From a virus: a stretch of DNA of 64,000 nt. The notes under the pieces are model-generated. The model saw only the letters and a list, made by a program, of their open reading frames with translations, was not told where the DNA came from and did no database searches. The stretch covers positions 47,993 to 111,992 of the IMG/VR virus record IMGVR_UViG_3300035670_000065; one strand, 5' to 3'. Within the stretch, counting starts at the first letter, position 1. The number at the start of each line of letters is the position of its first letter. The position numbers were made by a program, and so were the translations under genes. Shown here piece by piece: positions 36,457 through 43,889 of this stretch.

Positions 36457-36511
36457 ACTAATCATTGGGAGAGAAAAATATCTTCCTGGTGTCAGAGAAG
36501 AAAAATTGAAC

Positions 36512-36540
36512 TTGAAGAACGATGATTAAGCGTTTATAAT
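36512..36540 (+). promoter_or_regulatory. Promoter
   Basis: TTGAAG (36512-36517), 17 bp, TATAAT (36535-36540), in tandem with the promoter at 36428. Confidence 0.8.
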
Positions 36541-36570
36541 ATGTAAATGATGTGAGAGAAAGGGAACGAT

Positions 36571-36705
36571 ATGAATGATGAACAAGTCACATCGCTTTGG
36601 TACGATACGACTGAAACCTGGGGTGTTACCGTAGATGAAGCACAATTCGTGACATTGCAAGATACCTTAGTAGCTTTCGACTTACTTGAAGATTTTGAGT
36701 TTTGA
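36571..36705 (+). CDS. Small acidic hypothetical protein
   Basis: 44 residues (MNDEQVTSLWYDTTETWGVT), very acidic, behind GAGAAAGGGAACGAT. Tandem promoters upstream. Not recognised. Its charge and length would fit a DNA-mimic inhibitor, but nothing in the sequence proves this. Confidence 0.55.
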   Translation: MNDEQVTSLWYDTTETWGVTVDEAQFVTLQDTLVAFDLLEDFEF

Positions 36706-36715
36706 AAATTTGATG

Positions 36716-36744
36716 TTGATTCAGTAACTGAGACGCTTTATAAT
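36716..36744 (+). promoter_or_regulatory. Promoter for paralogue C
   Basis: TTGATT (36716-36721), 17 bp, TATAAT (36739-36744). Two GACCCTAA sites lie between it and the gene (36771, 36801), a plausible place for repression. Confidence 0.85.
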
Positions 36745-36865
36745 ACTTACATAGGGTGATGAAACAGACTGACCCTAAATTGAACGAACTGTAACAGACT
36801 GACCCTAAGTTGAACAAACTATAGCAAACTTTTATATCACTAACCAGTCCAAGGAGACTCTAATT

Positions 36866-37165
36866 ATGACCACCAAGACCGTGAACTACACCCCCGAAAT
36901 GACTGCCGCTGTTATTGATGCTTACAAGAACGGTGATACCGTCGAAGCAATCGCTGTTGCAACCGGTAAGTCCGTCCGTTCCATCGTTGCAAAGCTGTCC
37001 CGCGAAGGTGTCTACGCAGCGAAAGCGAAGACTGCGGGTGCTGTAAAGGGTGCTACCAAAACCGAGCTGGTTGCTCAGATTGCTGAAAAGCACGGTGTCG
37101 AAGCTGACGCACTTGCTGGACTCGAAAAGGTAAACAAGGACGTATTGCTTATCCTGTGTTCCTGA
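36866..37165 (+). CDS. Small DNA-binding-like protein, paralogue C
   Basis: 99 residues. The N-terminus is nearly identical to paralogue A (MTTKTVNYTPEMTAAVI, GKSVRSIVAKLSREGVYAAK). The C-terminal half differs and ends VNKDVLLILCS. It is flanked by GACCCTAA motifs on both sides, so it may bind or be controlled by them (inference). Confidence 0.75.
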   Translation: MTTKTVNYTPEMTAAVIDAYKNGDTVEAIAVATGKSVRSIVAKLSREGVYAAKAKTAGAVKGATKTELVAQIAEKHGVEADALAGLEKVNKDVLLILCS

Positions 37166-37200
37166 CCCTCCTGGGTTGACCCTAAATTGCAGCAAGCAGT

Positions 37201-37231
37201 AGCTCCAGATCGAAAGGTCTGGAGCTTTTTT
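37201..37231 (+). terminator. Intrinsic terminator after paralogue C
   Basis: AGCTCCAGA / TCTGGAGCT stem followed by TTTTTT. Confidence 0.9.
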
Positions 37232-37272
37232 ATTATTGTATAAAAAGACAAAGAGCTCTTATTTTGCATAAT

Positions 37273-37303
37273 AAAAAAGGGAGCCGATTTCTCAGCCCCC
37301 TTA
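37273..37303 (-). terminator. Terminator of minus-strand operon
   Basis: Minus-strand imperfect stem AAGGGGGCT / GGCTCCCTT followed by TTTTTTA, 3 bp after the gene at 37306. Confidence 0.7.
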
Positions 37304-37305
37304 AC

Positions 37306-37638
37306 TTAAATCTTCTCCCGCAGCGACTTCTCAATTAAAATCAATGCAGTTTTCGTTACCTTCTCCATCGACTCTAATAAATCAATATTCAAATCCAATA
37401 GAGTAGCGATGCGTTGGATATATTCTTCTTTACGAACAGGGGGTTCCCCCCGTTTATTTAAGTACTCTTTCTTTTTATAAATTCCTAGAGAACTCAGCTT
37501 AGCGATAATTGACCTAGGTGGAATTTGCTCATTCACTTGTTCAGATACCCAGTCTGCTATTTGCTCAATACTTTTTCCAGACTTATAGTCTGATACAACT
37601 TGATTAGTTATCTCTATAGTGTATTTCATATTACTCAT
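37306..37638 (-). CDS. Small DNA-binding-like protein, paralogue D
   Basis: 110 residues. YTIEITNQVVSDYKSG, PPRSIIAKLSSLGIYKKKEY and MEKVTKTALILIEK align with paralogues A-C. Low GC and Lys-rich, unlike the GC-rich copies. It overlaps the upstream gene by 8 bp. Confidence 0.7.
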   Translation of the reverse strand: MSNMKYTIEITNQVVSDYKSGKSIEQIADWVSEQVNEQIPPRSIIAKLSSLGIYKKKEYLNKRGEPPVRKEEYIQRIATLLDLNIDLLESMEKVTKTALILIEKSLREKI

Positions 37639-38398
37639 CCCAAGGTAGTCTTGTGCCAGTCTTTGCTGGAGCTAAGTCTGAACTAATTAAGGATTTAGGT
37701 GTCTCATCCCAATTACTCGGATTTAGTACCATATACTCATGTCTAAAACTAGGATGAGCTAACCAAACTTGGGTTAACATAATCTTAGCTAACCTAGGAA
37801 GCTTATCAAACTCATCAATCCCAGTAACTGTAATACTTGTAACACTAACAGGATTCTTAACCGTTCCTGCTTTATCACCAGTTTTAACAGTCGACCCTAA
37901 CTTGCGTAATTCTAGTAACTCATCAGGAGTATAGCTAGGGGGATTACAGGTCATTGCAGAGTATAAATCCTTATCAGTAACAGTTTGAACATTAATCCAA
38001 GTGCTGTAAGGAATACTTTGATACTTCTTAAATGCAGCTAGGAATAAAGGAACTAAAGCACTAAAAGGAATCATGTCATCTGATGTAGCTTTAACTCCCG
38101 TAGGAATAATTGTTCCTCTAGGAGTAGACATCAAATAGAACAACAAACCCTTCAACCAATCTGACCCTAAATCGCAGCTAGCTAAAGCATTCTTGATTGT
38201 TAGTACTGCGTCATTCTTACCATTACTATCTTTCACTGCCTTCCAATTACCAATGTATGCTAAAGCTTGGGGTAAAGCCCAGGTGCTGTATTTAGCAAAA
38301 GCCTTGCGTTGATCAGTACCATCTGGACCATCTTCATAAACCAGTTGAAACGGTACACTCTTCAAATCCTTCTTACTTAGGGTAAATATCTTATTCAT
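37631..38398 (-). CDS. Unknown protein behind structured leader
   Basis: 255 residues, not recognised. Mixed alpha-beta composition with WALPQALAYIGNWKAV, FYLMSTPRGTIIPTG and LPRLAKIMLTQVWLAHP, ending TGTRLPWDE. Transcription from 38690-38718 gives a leader of about 285 nt that contains a long hairpin. Operon with paralogue D. Function unknown. Confidence 0.7.
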   Translation of the reverse strand: MNKIFTLSKKDLKSVPFQLVYEDGPDGTDQRKAFAKYSTWALPQALAYIGNWKAVKDSNGKNDAVLTIKNALASCDLGSDWLKGLLFYLMSTPRGTIIPTGVKATSDDMIPFSALVPLFLAAFKKYQSIPYSTWINVQTVTDKDLYSAMTCNPPSYTPDELLELRKLGSTVKTGDKAGTVKNPVSVTSITVTGIDEFDKLPRLAKIMLTQVWLAHPSFRHEYMVLNPSNWDETPKSLISSDLAPAKTGTRLPWDE

Positions 38399-38541
38399 TT
38401 TAGTCTCGGTGGATGCGGAATTTTCAGCAGTTTGCTATATCCGCTTAATTTAGGTAAAAAACGTGAAAAAACATGCATTACAAAAAATTAAAACACTTTC
38501 CCCAATTTATCAAGTTGGGTTAAGCTTACAGCGGGTCGTCA

Positions 38542-38648
38542 GCAGATTTAGGAGAATGTCTAGTGGACCGTACTCCCGAAATTGATCTTTACGTTTTGGG
38601 AATTCGCAAAAGAACATTTCGGGGGTCCACAGAATTCTACAAATCTGC
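38542..38648 (-). ncRNA. Structured 5' leader RNA
   Basis: The minus-strand transcript folds into a long interrupted stem: GCAGATTT/AAATCTGC, AGAAT/ATTCT, TGGACC/GGTCCA, CCGAAAT/ATTTCGG. Helices are nested in order. It lies between the promoter and the gene at 38398, so it may be a riboregulator or an independent small RNA. The whole 38399-38719 stretch has no gene. Confidence 0.7.
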
Positions 38649-38689
38649 AACACCCTTAAATTAGAACTCTTTAGTTCAATTTATATAAT

Positions 38690-38718
38690 ATTATAGCATA
38701 CATAATCATTTGTTGCAA
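38690..38718 (-). promoter_or_regulatory. Minus-strand promoter
   Basis: TTGCAA (38713-38718), 17 bp, TATAAT (38690-38695) on the minus strand. Confidence 0.75.
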
Positions 38719-38719
38719 G

Positions 38720-39805
38720 TCAATTTTTTTCATCCCCATAAGCTAGAGATAATATTTCTGATTTAGTGGCTAAGGACCAGCCTTTAGTTGACTTTTGATC
38801 TCCTTTAATTACTAGAGAAAGGGACTGTTTTAGCAGGCTATGAGTTGCTGCGAATGCAGATACTCCTCTTTCGTATATTCTATAGAGTTTATTGTCCGGA
38901 GATTTAATCGTGGCTATTTGCTTAGCAGGCTGTAGATACCAACCCTCATATATCTTTAAATACCCATTTAGAAGCTGCTTGACCCTAGTCTGTTCTAGGT
39001 TGTGAGACTGGCAGAATTGCTTAACATCTAGAACCTCTGTCTTTTTGCCATCTTTATATAGGTAGATAGATTCTATAAACTTATGTCTTTTCCGGTCTAT
39101 TCTATCTATGACTAGGAACGCTTTAGGATGTTCCTCTCTTAGATAGTGATGGGACCTACCTGCTAGAATGGATCTAATAGTATCTTCAGCAACTCCCGTG
39201 GATTCTTCAATCTCTCTAACTAACAATTTAGGGTCTTGAAGAAGCTCTAGTACCTTTAGGATCTGTTCTTCTGTGAATTTTGCTCTCTGATGTGAGTGTC
39301 CTTGTTTACGACGAGAAGTCTGCAATATCTTTAGGAACTCTTCGGGGAACTCCTCCTGAATCCAGGTATGAGTTCTGCCTGCTTTAATATTATATAGCTG
39401 CCCTTCACTAATACCTGTTATTTTCTCTATATCTTTAAGAGATAATTCCGGATCTTGCAAAAGAGGTAGAGCCTGTATAATCTGTTCTTTACTGTATTTA
39501 GCTCTAGGGTGCTCTGTACCTCCTCTAAATATATCTACTTCCGCAATATTGAGACCTTGATTAATAGAGTTTAACCTATCAATCCAGTAAGCTTCTCTAG
39601 AGTTGAGATCAATTATCCTACATTCTTCTATAATTTCTAAATTGGGTAGCCCACACATTTCATACGCTTCATTCAACTTAGGGTTATAATGCCCCTGTTC
39701 AAAAGAATACTTATGTGCTTTAAACCTTGCTTCTATATTTCTAGACTGCCCAACATAGGGCCAATCTTCCAACCCTTCAAACACTAACTTGTAAATACCT
39801 ATCAT
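38720..39805 (-). CDS. GIY-YIG endonuclease with HTH repeats
   Basis: 361 residues. GIY-YIG domain at the N-terminus (GIYKLVFEGLEDWPYVGQSR, NIEARFKAH). Then two repeats of about 60 residues, each an AKYSKEQIIQALPLLQDPEL / DIEKITGI DNA-binding module ending in a GRTH/GRSHH segment, and a C-terminal NUMOD-like part. Related to the plus-strand gene at 61895. Mobile homing-type nuclease. Confidence 0.85.
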   Translation of the reverse strand: MIGIYKLVFEGLEDWPYVGQSRNIEARFKAHKYSFEQGHYNPKLNEAYEMCGLPNLEIIEECRIIDLNSREAYWIDRLNSINQGLNIAEVDIFRGGTEHPRAKYSKEQIIQALPLLQDPELSLKDIEKITGISEGQLYNIKAGRTHTWIQEEFPEEFLKILQTSRRKQGHSHQRAKFTEEQILKVLELLQDPKLLVREIEESTGVAEDTIRSILAGRSHHYLREEHPKAFLVIDRIDRKRHKFIESIYLYKDGKKTEVLDVKQFCQSHNLEQTRVKQLLNGYLKIYEGWYLQPAKQIATIKSPDNKLYRIYERGVSAFAATHSLLKQSLSLVIKGDQKSTKGWSLATKSEILSLAYGDEKN

Positions 39806-39846
39806 TTTTGTACCTTCTTTGTGATATTAACTTTTGGCAATAATAA

Positions 39847-39875
39847 ATTATACTATATTTAGGGTAAAATGTCAA
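39847..39875 (-). promoter_or_regulatory. Minus-strand promoter of GIY-YIG gene
   Basis: TTGACA (39870-39875), 17 bp, TATAAT (39847-39852). The spacer contains ACCCTAAA. Divergent from the promoter at 39916. Confidence 0.85.
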
Positions 39876-39915
39876 GTATAAAATTTCTTTTGGTGCTTGG
39901 TTAATAAAAATTGAC

Positions 39916-39944
39916 TTGAAAATTATTGTGTGTTAGTGTATAAT
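39916..39944 (+). promoter_or_regulatory. Promoter of the 40-42 kb operon
   Basis: TTGAAA (39916-39921), 17 bp, TATAAT (39939-39944). It decides the start of the first gene: the upstream ATG at 39930 lies within the promoter. Confidence 0.85.
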
Positions 39945-39965
39945 AATATTTTAGTGGGGAGATTT

Positions 39966-40148
39966 ATGTTTGATCGAGAGTACGTTACTGCGTTAGAAGA
40001 TATAATTATGGACGAACTATTGCCTATGTATATTGTAGGTTGTAGATCTGTTGGTCGTGACCCTAAATCTAACCTAATTTTAGAGAAACTAATGACTGCT
40101 AGGATGAACCGGAGAGAAACACCTTGGATACTAAAGAAAAGCGAGTAA
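39966..40148 (+). CDS. Small hypothetical protein
   Basis: 60 residues from the ATG at 39966 (MFDREYVTALEDIIMDELLP), behind GTGGGGAGATTT. Contains RDPKSN encoded by a GACCCTAAA motif. Not recognised. First gene of a tightly overlapping operon. Confidence 0.65.
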   Translation: MFDREYVTALEDIIMDELLPMYIVGCRSVGRDPKSNLILEKLMTARMNRRETPWILKKSE

Positions 40149-40381
40149 TATACAAATATAATGTTGGTCGTAGCGTGCCTGTTGGAATGAATGATGTAGT
40201 TGTACAGGCTAATAAAGACTACCTATGGATATGGCATAAAGGTGGCGAAGAAGGAATGAGCCTAGAAACTGAGGTAGTTGGTACTGGCTGGGACTTAGAA
40301 GAATACGGAGAAGAATGGTTCCATATTCAAACCGTAGAAGAACAGCAGTACGTTTGGCATATTCTAGGACGTTATGTATGA
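40124..40381 (+). CDS. Small hypothetical protein
   Basis: 85 residues, Trp-rich (YLWIWHKGGEEG, EEWFHIQTVEEQ). Overlaps both neighbours. Not recognised. Confidence 0.65.
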   Translation: MDTKEKRVIYKYNVGRSVPVGMNDVVVQANKDYLWIWHKGGEEGMSLETEVVGTGWDLEEYGEEWFHIQTVEEQQYVWHILGRYV

Positions 40382-40395
40382 ATGGAGAACCTATT

Positions 40396-40686
40396 ATGAT
40401 GTCTACAGTGTTACATACAGCAAAGCAAACAGATTTCGAACAAAGACTAAGTATAGAACTAGGCAACTTAAAGAATATGCTTCTATCTAAGAACAAAGCT
40501 TATGGCAATAGTGCATTAGAACCTGTACGTATATTTGCTCGTTCGGATAAACTTGAGCAACTTAGGGTCAGGATAGATGATAAACTGAATCGTTTGAAGC
40601 AAGGCCTACCAGACGACGAAGATGTAGTATTAGACTTAATAGGCTATTTAATCTTATATAGGATCGCAAAAAATGCGCATTTATAA
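40396..40686 (+). CDS. Nucleotide-modification-associated (Nmad1/DUF1599-like) protein
   Basis: 96 residues from the ATG at 40396 behind GGAGAACCTATT. The pattern NKAYGNSALEPVRIFAR, EQLRVRIDDKLNRLKQG and EDVVLDLIGYLILYRI matches the small phage family annotated as nucleotide-modification associated domain 1. Predicted all-alpha NTP-pyrophosphohydrolase-like fold. May act on nucleotide pools. Confidence 0.8.
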   Translation: MMSTVLHTAKQTDFEQRLSIELGNLKNMLLSKNKAYGNSALEPVRIFARSDKLEQLRVRIDDKLNRLKQGLPDDEDVVLDLIGYLILYRIAKNAHL

Positions 40687-40837
40687 AACGGTTCAGACCT
40701 TCGTAGTCACATATGAAGTACGAGAAGAGGAAAACCATAGGTTCCTGGATATGTTAGCAGACCAGGACGATCTGTCTGAGTTTGAGGTAGAACAGACTTA
40801 CATCGGAGAGCAGATAGTTCATGCAGAATCCGATTGA
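40673..40837 (+). CDS. Small hypothetical protein
   Basis: 54 residues (MRIYKTVQTFVVTYEVREEE), starting inside the end of the previous gene and overlapping the next by 17 bp. Not recognised. Confidence 0.6.
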   Translation: MRIYKTVQTFVVTYEVREEENHRFLDMLADQDDLSEFEVEQTYIGEQIVHAESD

Positions 40838-41027
40838 GCCTGCGGACGAAGAAGTAGTCTTTGCTCCGGAGGACGAACCGATTGAGTTAGGTGGGATAGC
40901 TGATAAGCCTCCCGTGCCTCATATGGTTAAGCACGTTATGGAAGTGCTGGCACAGAGCGCAGAAGCTTCTTATTTAGTATGGCTAAAGCTCAGCCTAAAG
41001 TACGGCAGTATGCAGAAAGTAGTATGA
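40821..41027 (+). CDS. Small hypothetical protein
   Basis: 68 residues, acidic N-terminal half (MQNPIEPADEEVVFAPEDEP). Overlaps both neighbours. Not recognised. Confidence 0.6.
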   Translation: MQNPIEPADEEVVFAPEDEPIELGGIADKPPVPHMVKHVMEVLAQSAEASYLVWLKLSLKYGSMQKVV

Positions 41028-41230
41028 CTGAACTTACTGAAATACTGTACAGAACTAACAGGTCTATTTCTAGCGCTTGTGAAGAACTATCAGCTGTCTT
41101 TGCTATGGAAGACTTAGAAGACCTGGAACAATGCAGCCACTGCAACGTATGGTGGCACGACTATGAACTAATACCTGATCAAGACGATAACCAGGTGTGT
41201 AAATTTTGTGGAACTTATTATGGCTTATAA
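40979..41230 (+). CDS. Small zinc-ribbon protein
   Basis: 83 residues. C-terminal CSHCNVWWHDYELIP and CKFCGTYYGL form a Cys4 zinc ribbon. A similar ribbon occurs in the gene at 44033. Function unknown. Confidence 0.65.
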   Translation: MAKAQPKVRQYAESSMTELTEILYRTNRSISSACEELSAVFAMEDLEDLEQCSHCNVWWHDYELIPDQDDNQVCKFCGTYYGL

Positions 41231-41399
41231 TATATCAATAGAGAAAAAAGAATTAGATGGGCTTCTCAACTACTTGTTAGACGCCCCGACCCGAAGTGGT
41301 ATGTACCCTATAGTTGTTGCAATTTTGGGTCAGGTGGAAGCACAGAACGCTAAAGCTAAGGCAGAAGCTGACCCTATGCCCCGGCCTGAGAATGACTAA
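41220..41399 (+). CDS. Small hypothetical protein
   Basis: 59 residues from the ATG at 41220 (MAYNISIEKKELDGLLNYLL), helical, ending ADPMPRPEND. Overlaps neighbours on both sides. Not recognised. Confidence 0.6.
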   Translation: MAYNISIEKKELDGLLNYLLDAPTRSGMYPIVVAILGQVEAQNAKAKAEADPMPRPEND

Positions 41400-41970
41400 G
41401 ACTCTCCTTAGCCTATTTGATTTTAGTGGGCGGTGGAGTCGACCCTACGTTGAGGCAGGTTGGGATGTGTACCAGGTAGACATAAAGCTGGGGATTGATA
41501 TACTTAGCTTAGAACCGTGTGATCTACCCCCTAAGATAGATGGAATACTAGCGGCTCCTCCTTGCACAGACTTTGCCGGGAGTGGCGCACAATACTGGAA
41601 AGCGAAAGACTTAGATGGAAGAACAGAACATTCACTCGCGCTTCTTGACAAAACCCTTAGTCTGGTACGGCACTATGAACCAGTATTCTGGGCCTTGGAA
41701 AATCCGGTGGGTAGACTCCCTACACTACGTCCAGAAATCGGAAAGCCCTGGTACTTCAACCCAAATGAGTTCGCAGGATGGCTTGAAGGAGAATGTTACA
41801 CCAAGCGAACCGGTCTTTGGGGAGTATTCAATAAACCCGAAAAACTGGCCCTTCCCGTCTCAGGAACCTCCCCAATAATGTCATTAGGAGGGAAATCTGA
41901 GAGAACGAAAGAACTACGATCAATGACCCCATTAGGATTTGCATATGCTTTCTACAATTCGAACCACTGA
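41392..41970 (+). CDS. C5-cytosine methyltransferase-like protein
   Basis: 192 residues from the ATG at 41392. SLFDFSGRWSRPYVEAGW is the SAM motif, GILAAPPCTDFAGSG holds the PC catalytic loop, WALENPVGRLP is the ENV/ENP motif. Only these core motifs are present and it is half the length of typical Dcm enzymes, with no clear target recognition domain. It may methylate phage DNA against restriction or modify free nucleotides. Confidence 0.75.
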   Translation: MTKTLLSLFDFSGRWSRPYVEAGWDVYQVDIKLGIDILSLEPCDLPPKIDGILAAPPCTDFAGSGAQYWKAKDLDGRTEHSLALLDKTLSLVRHYEPVFWALENPVGRLPTLRPEIGKPWYFNPNEFAGWLEGECYTKRTGLWGVFNKPEKLALPVSGTSPIMSLGGKSERTKELRSMTPLGFAYAFYNSNH

Positions 41971-42121
41971 AGCCTCATTAGAATTTACACAAGCTACAGT
42001 TGATGAAACTATTACAGCTGGGTTACTAAAAAGCTGGACCACCTGCGATAAAGACGGGCATATATTAGCAGTAATGTGGGCAGATCCTTTATTTATGTAC
42101 CAAATGGGAAACGAACTATGA
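41945..42121 (+). CDS. Small hypothetical protein
   Basis: 58 residues from the ATG at 41945 (MLSTIRTTEASLEFTQAT). Overlaps the methyltransferase end and the next gene (ATGA). Not recognised. Confidence 0.55.
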   Translation: MLSTIRTTEASLEFTQATVDETITAGLLKSWTTCDKDGHILAVMWADPLFMYQMGNEL

Positions 42122-42237
42122 ACTACTACATTACATATAAGAACGGAAGAATCGACGCTAAGTTTGCGTACCGTAGCAGCTTGAACTATTATCTATTAGA
42201 GAACCGTGATGCAGTATACCGTGAATTCAGTGCCTGA
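42118..42237 (+). CDS. Tiny hypothetical protein
   Basis: 39 residues (MNYYITYKNGRIDAKFAYRS), start overlapping the previous stop by 4 bp. Not recognised. Confidence 0.5.
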   Translation: MNYYITYKNGRIDAKFAYRSSLNYYLLENRDAVYREFSA

Positions 42238-42442
42238 AGAGTTTGTTACAAGCTTGAACGTAAATACCACTATTGATACTTATGACCCCCATGGCCAGTA
42301 CATACTACGAGCTGCTTGGGATATGTTTAACAACTGGCGTAGGCAATGGCATTATAGAGACCTAACAGAAAAAGAACAGCTAAAACTATATGAACGACTC
42401 ACAGGTATCACAATCATTGGGCATCCAGAATTTCGATCTTGA
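42209..42442 (+). CDS. Small hypothetical protein
   Basis: 77 residues from the ATG at 42209 (MQYTVNSVPEEFVTSLNVNT). Last gene of the operon, its end overlaps the next promoter. Not recognised. Confidence 0.6.
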   Translation: MQYTVNSVPEEFVTSLNVNTTIDTYDPHGQYILRAAWDMFNNWRRQWHYRDLTEKEQLKLYERLTGITIIGHPEFRS

Positions 42443-42467
42443 ATCGGAAGCCGATCCTTGCTATAAT
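42439..42467 (+). promoter_or_regulatory. Promoter
   Basis: TTGAAT (42439-42444), 17 bp, TATAAT (42462-42467) followed by ATTATTTCTG, a transcribed start region shared by several promoters to the right. It rules out the upstream in-frame ATG at 42390 as start of the next gene. Confidence 0.85.
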
Positions 42468-42494
42468 ATTATTTCTGTGATCGGGGGAAAAGTA

Positions 42495-42647
42495 ATGATT
42501 AAAGACATCATTCGTTTCATCATGAAATCTGAAGGCGTATCGGCTAAAGAAGCTATCGAGATTTGGGAAGAAGAACTGAAAGTTTGCGACAACGATTGGG
42601 AAGAAGCTCTTTACAACTTTGGAATGGAACTGGACTACGCGCTATGA
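42495..42647 (+). CDS. Small hypothetical protein
   Basis: 50 residues (MIKDIIRFIMKSEGVSAKEA) behind CGGGGGAAAAGTA. One UBA-like helix pattern (AIEIWEEEL). Not recognised. Confidence 0.6.
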   Translation: MIKDIIRFIMKSEGVSAKEAIEIWEEELKVCDNDWEEALYNFGMELDYAL

Positions 42648-42829
42648 AAATCGAACTGCACGCTTCAACCCGTTGGGCTAACTGTTCTGTGAATGCTGTG
42701 ATTGACACCTGGGAAGACTTGGGTGTGTCTGATGAAGAATGGGATAATATGCCGGACGTAGACCGTCAGTATATGTTACAGGATTGTGCTTTGGATATGG
42801 TTGGTTTTAGCTTTGCTGCCAACTATTAA
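42644..42829 (+). CDS. Small hypothetical protein
   Basis: 61 residues (MKIELHASTRWANCSVNAVI), ATGA overlap with the previous gene. EEWDNMPDVDRQYMLQD is a typical phage small-protein segment. Function unknown. Confidence 0.6.
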   Translation: MKIELHASTRWANCSVNAVIDTWEDLGVSDEEWDNMPDVDRQYMLQDCALDMVGFSFAANY

Positions 42830-42838
42830 AATTTGAAC

Positions 42839-42867
42839 TTGACCCTAAGCCGTAACAATGCTATAAT
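42839..42867 (+). promoter_or_regulatory. Promoter with GACCCTAA at -35
   Basis: TTGACC (42839-42844) continuing CTAAG, 17 bp, TATAAT (42862-42867). Confidence 0.85.
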
Positions 42868-42897
42868 ATTATTTCTGAGTGAGTGAAAGGGAAAGAA

Positions 42898-43077
42898 ATG
42901 CTTAACATCATCTTGATTTACACTCATCCAATTCATGGCCGTTGCTATCTATGGTCGGCGGGAGAAATGCAGTATAGCCTGGGTACGGTTAGCACAACCT
43001 ACTGTAAGTTTGATGGATACACTCTAGATGAAGTTAAGGCTAGAGTGGAAGCAAAAGGATTTGCCCTGGTAGTTTAA
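42898..43077 (+). CDS. Small hypothetical protein
   Basis: 59 residues from the ATG at 42898 behind AAAGGGAAAGAA (MLNIILIYTHPIHGRCYLWS). Not recognised. Transcript probably continues into the tRNA-Arg gene 6 bp downstream. Confidence 0.6.
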   Translation: MLNIILIYTHPIHGRCYLWSAGEMQYSLGTVSTTYCKFDGYTLDEVKARVEAKGFALVV

Positions 43078-43083
43078 CACAAT

Positions 43084-43159
43084 GCCCTCTTAGCGTAGTG
43101 GACGACGCAGCGCTCTTCTAAAGCGTTATACGGGGGTTCGATTCCCTCAGAGGGTGCCA
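43084..43159 (+). tRNA. tRNA-Arg (TCT)
   Basis: Acceptor GCCCTCT/AGAGGGT, anticodon stem GCGCT/AGCGT with loop CTTCTAA, T arm GGGGG-TTCGATT-CCCTC, encoded CCA. Confidence 0.9.
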
Positions 43160-43162
43160 TAA

Positions 43163-43330
43163 ATGCGATTATTAGAAGCTTGTAAATTTGTATGTGAATT
43201 TTATAGTATAGATATCGAAACTTGTCGTAATCTATACTGGGACGAAGTACTTGCTTATCTAAATATTTTGAATTGGAAAGATAATGTACACACCAGATCG
43301 TTGGGTAATTTTGACGTTGCGTCATCCTGA
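43163..43330 (+). CDS. Small hypothetical protein
   Basis: 55 residues (MRLLEACKFVCEFYSIDIET), starts 3 bp after the tRNA and overlaps the next gene by 47 bp. No clear ribosome site. Moderate confidence. Confidence 0.45.
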   Translation: MRLLEACKFVCEFYSIDIETCRNLYWDEVLAYLNILNWKDNVHTRSLGNFDVASS

Positions 43331-43610
43331 GTATGCCCCGTTCTCTAGGGTGTTTGCAGGTTGGTACGGCGGATATACTGGATCGGACTCATGGAAGATG
43401 AACTCCGGTATTAAAGGCTGGATGCAGCATAAAGATTACTTCGAATTTGATGGGGCTAGTGGTAGCGTGTACCGTTGCTACAAGAACGCTCATGGAATGT
43501 CTGCTTACATGGGGTCTGTTTTAGCTAACTTCCAGGATCAACTGGCAGCGCAAGGTGGACAGCTCGTGATTGAAGATGAACATAATCTAGAAGGAATTAT
43601 ACTATGCTAG
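43284..43610 (+). CDS. Hypothetical protein
   Basis: 108 residues (MYTPDRWVILTLRHPEYAPF), rich in Trp, Tyr and Gly (GWYGGYTGSDSWKMNSG). Same style as small proteins of T4-like and T5-like early regions. Function unknown. Confidence 0.65.
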   Translation: MYTPDRWVILTLRHPEYAPFSRVFAGWYGGYTGSDSWKMNSGIKGWMQHKDYFEFDGASGSVYRCYKNAHGMSAYMGSVLANFQDQLAAQGGQLVIEDEHNLEGIILC

Positions 43611-43774
43611 AAGCTAGGGAGCATTTTGAATCTTGGTATCAAAGAGTTTATTGGGACTTTCGAAATCATGGAGTTAGGTATGACAAAGAAAAAGACCAAT
43701 ATAACCACTATGATGTAGATTTGGCATATAATTCATTTATGGAAGGATGGAATTATGTTAGTGAAACCGCGTGA
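43604..43774 (+). CDS. Small hypothetical protein
   Basis: 56 residues (MLEAREHFESWYQRVYWDFR), Trp/Tyr-rich, overlapping both neighbours. Not recognised. Confidence 0.55.
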   Translation: MLEAREHFESWYQRVYWDFRNHGVRYDKEKDQYNHYDVDLAYNSFMEGWNYVSETA

Positions 43775-43889
43775 CCCGTTTGCCAAGGCGGTTCGTACCG
43801 ACCCTATGTTTAGGCAACGTGTAGTAAAGAGCAAAAAGTGCTTCAAGCGGCATGAAAAGCATCGGACTGACCGTGCCCAAACAGCTTGA
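43755..43889 (+). CDS. Small basic protein
   Basis: 44 residues (MLVKPRDPFAKAVRTDPMFR), very basic second half (RVVKSKKCFKRHEKHR). Could bind nucleic acid. Overlaps both neighbours. Confidence 0.55.
   Translation: MLVKPRDPFAKAVRTDPMFRQRVVKSKKCFKRHEKHRTDRAQTA

Larger units (their letters stand above)
35830..37185. repeat. Regulatory stretch rich in GACCCTAA sites
   Basis: Nine GACCCTAA motifs (35846, 35902rc, 36086, 36172rc, 36261, 36339rc, 36771, 36801, 37178) in 1.35 kb, most followed by ATTG. 35626-36570 lacks genes. It also has two GTGAGCACTCAC palindromes (35830, 35958), repeated AAGTGCAAAA tracts and GC-rich blocks. It could be an iteron-type origin, an operator field or an RNA locus. 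Confidence 0.7.
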
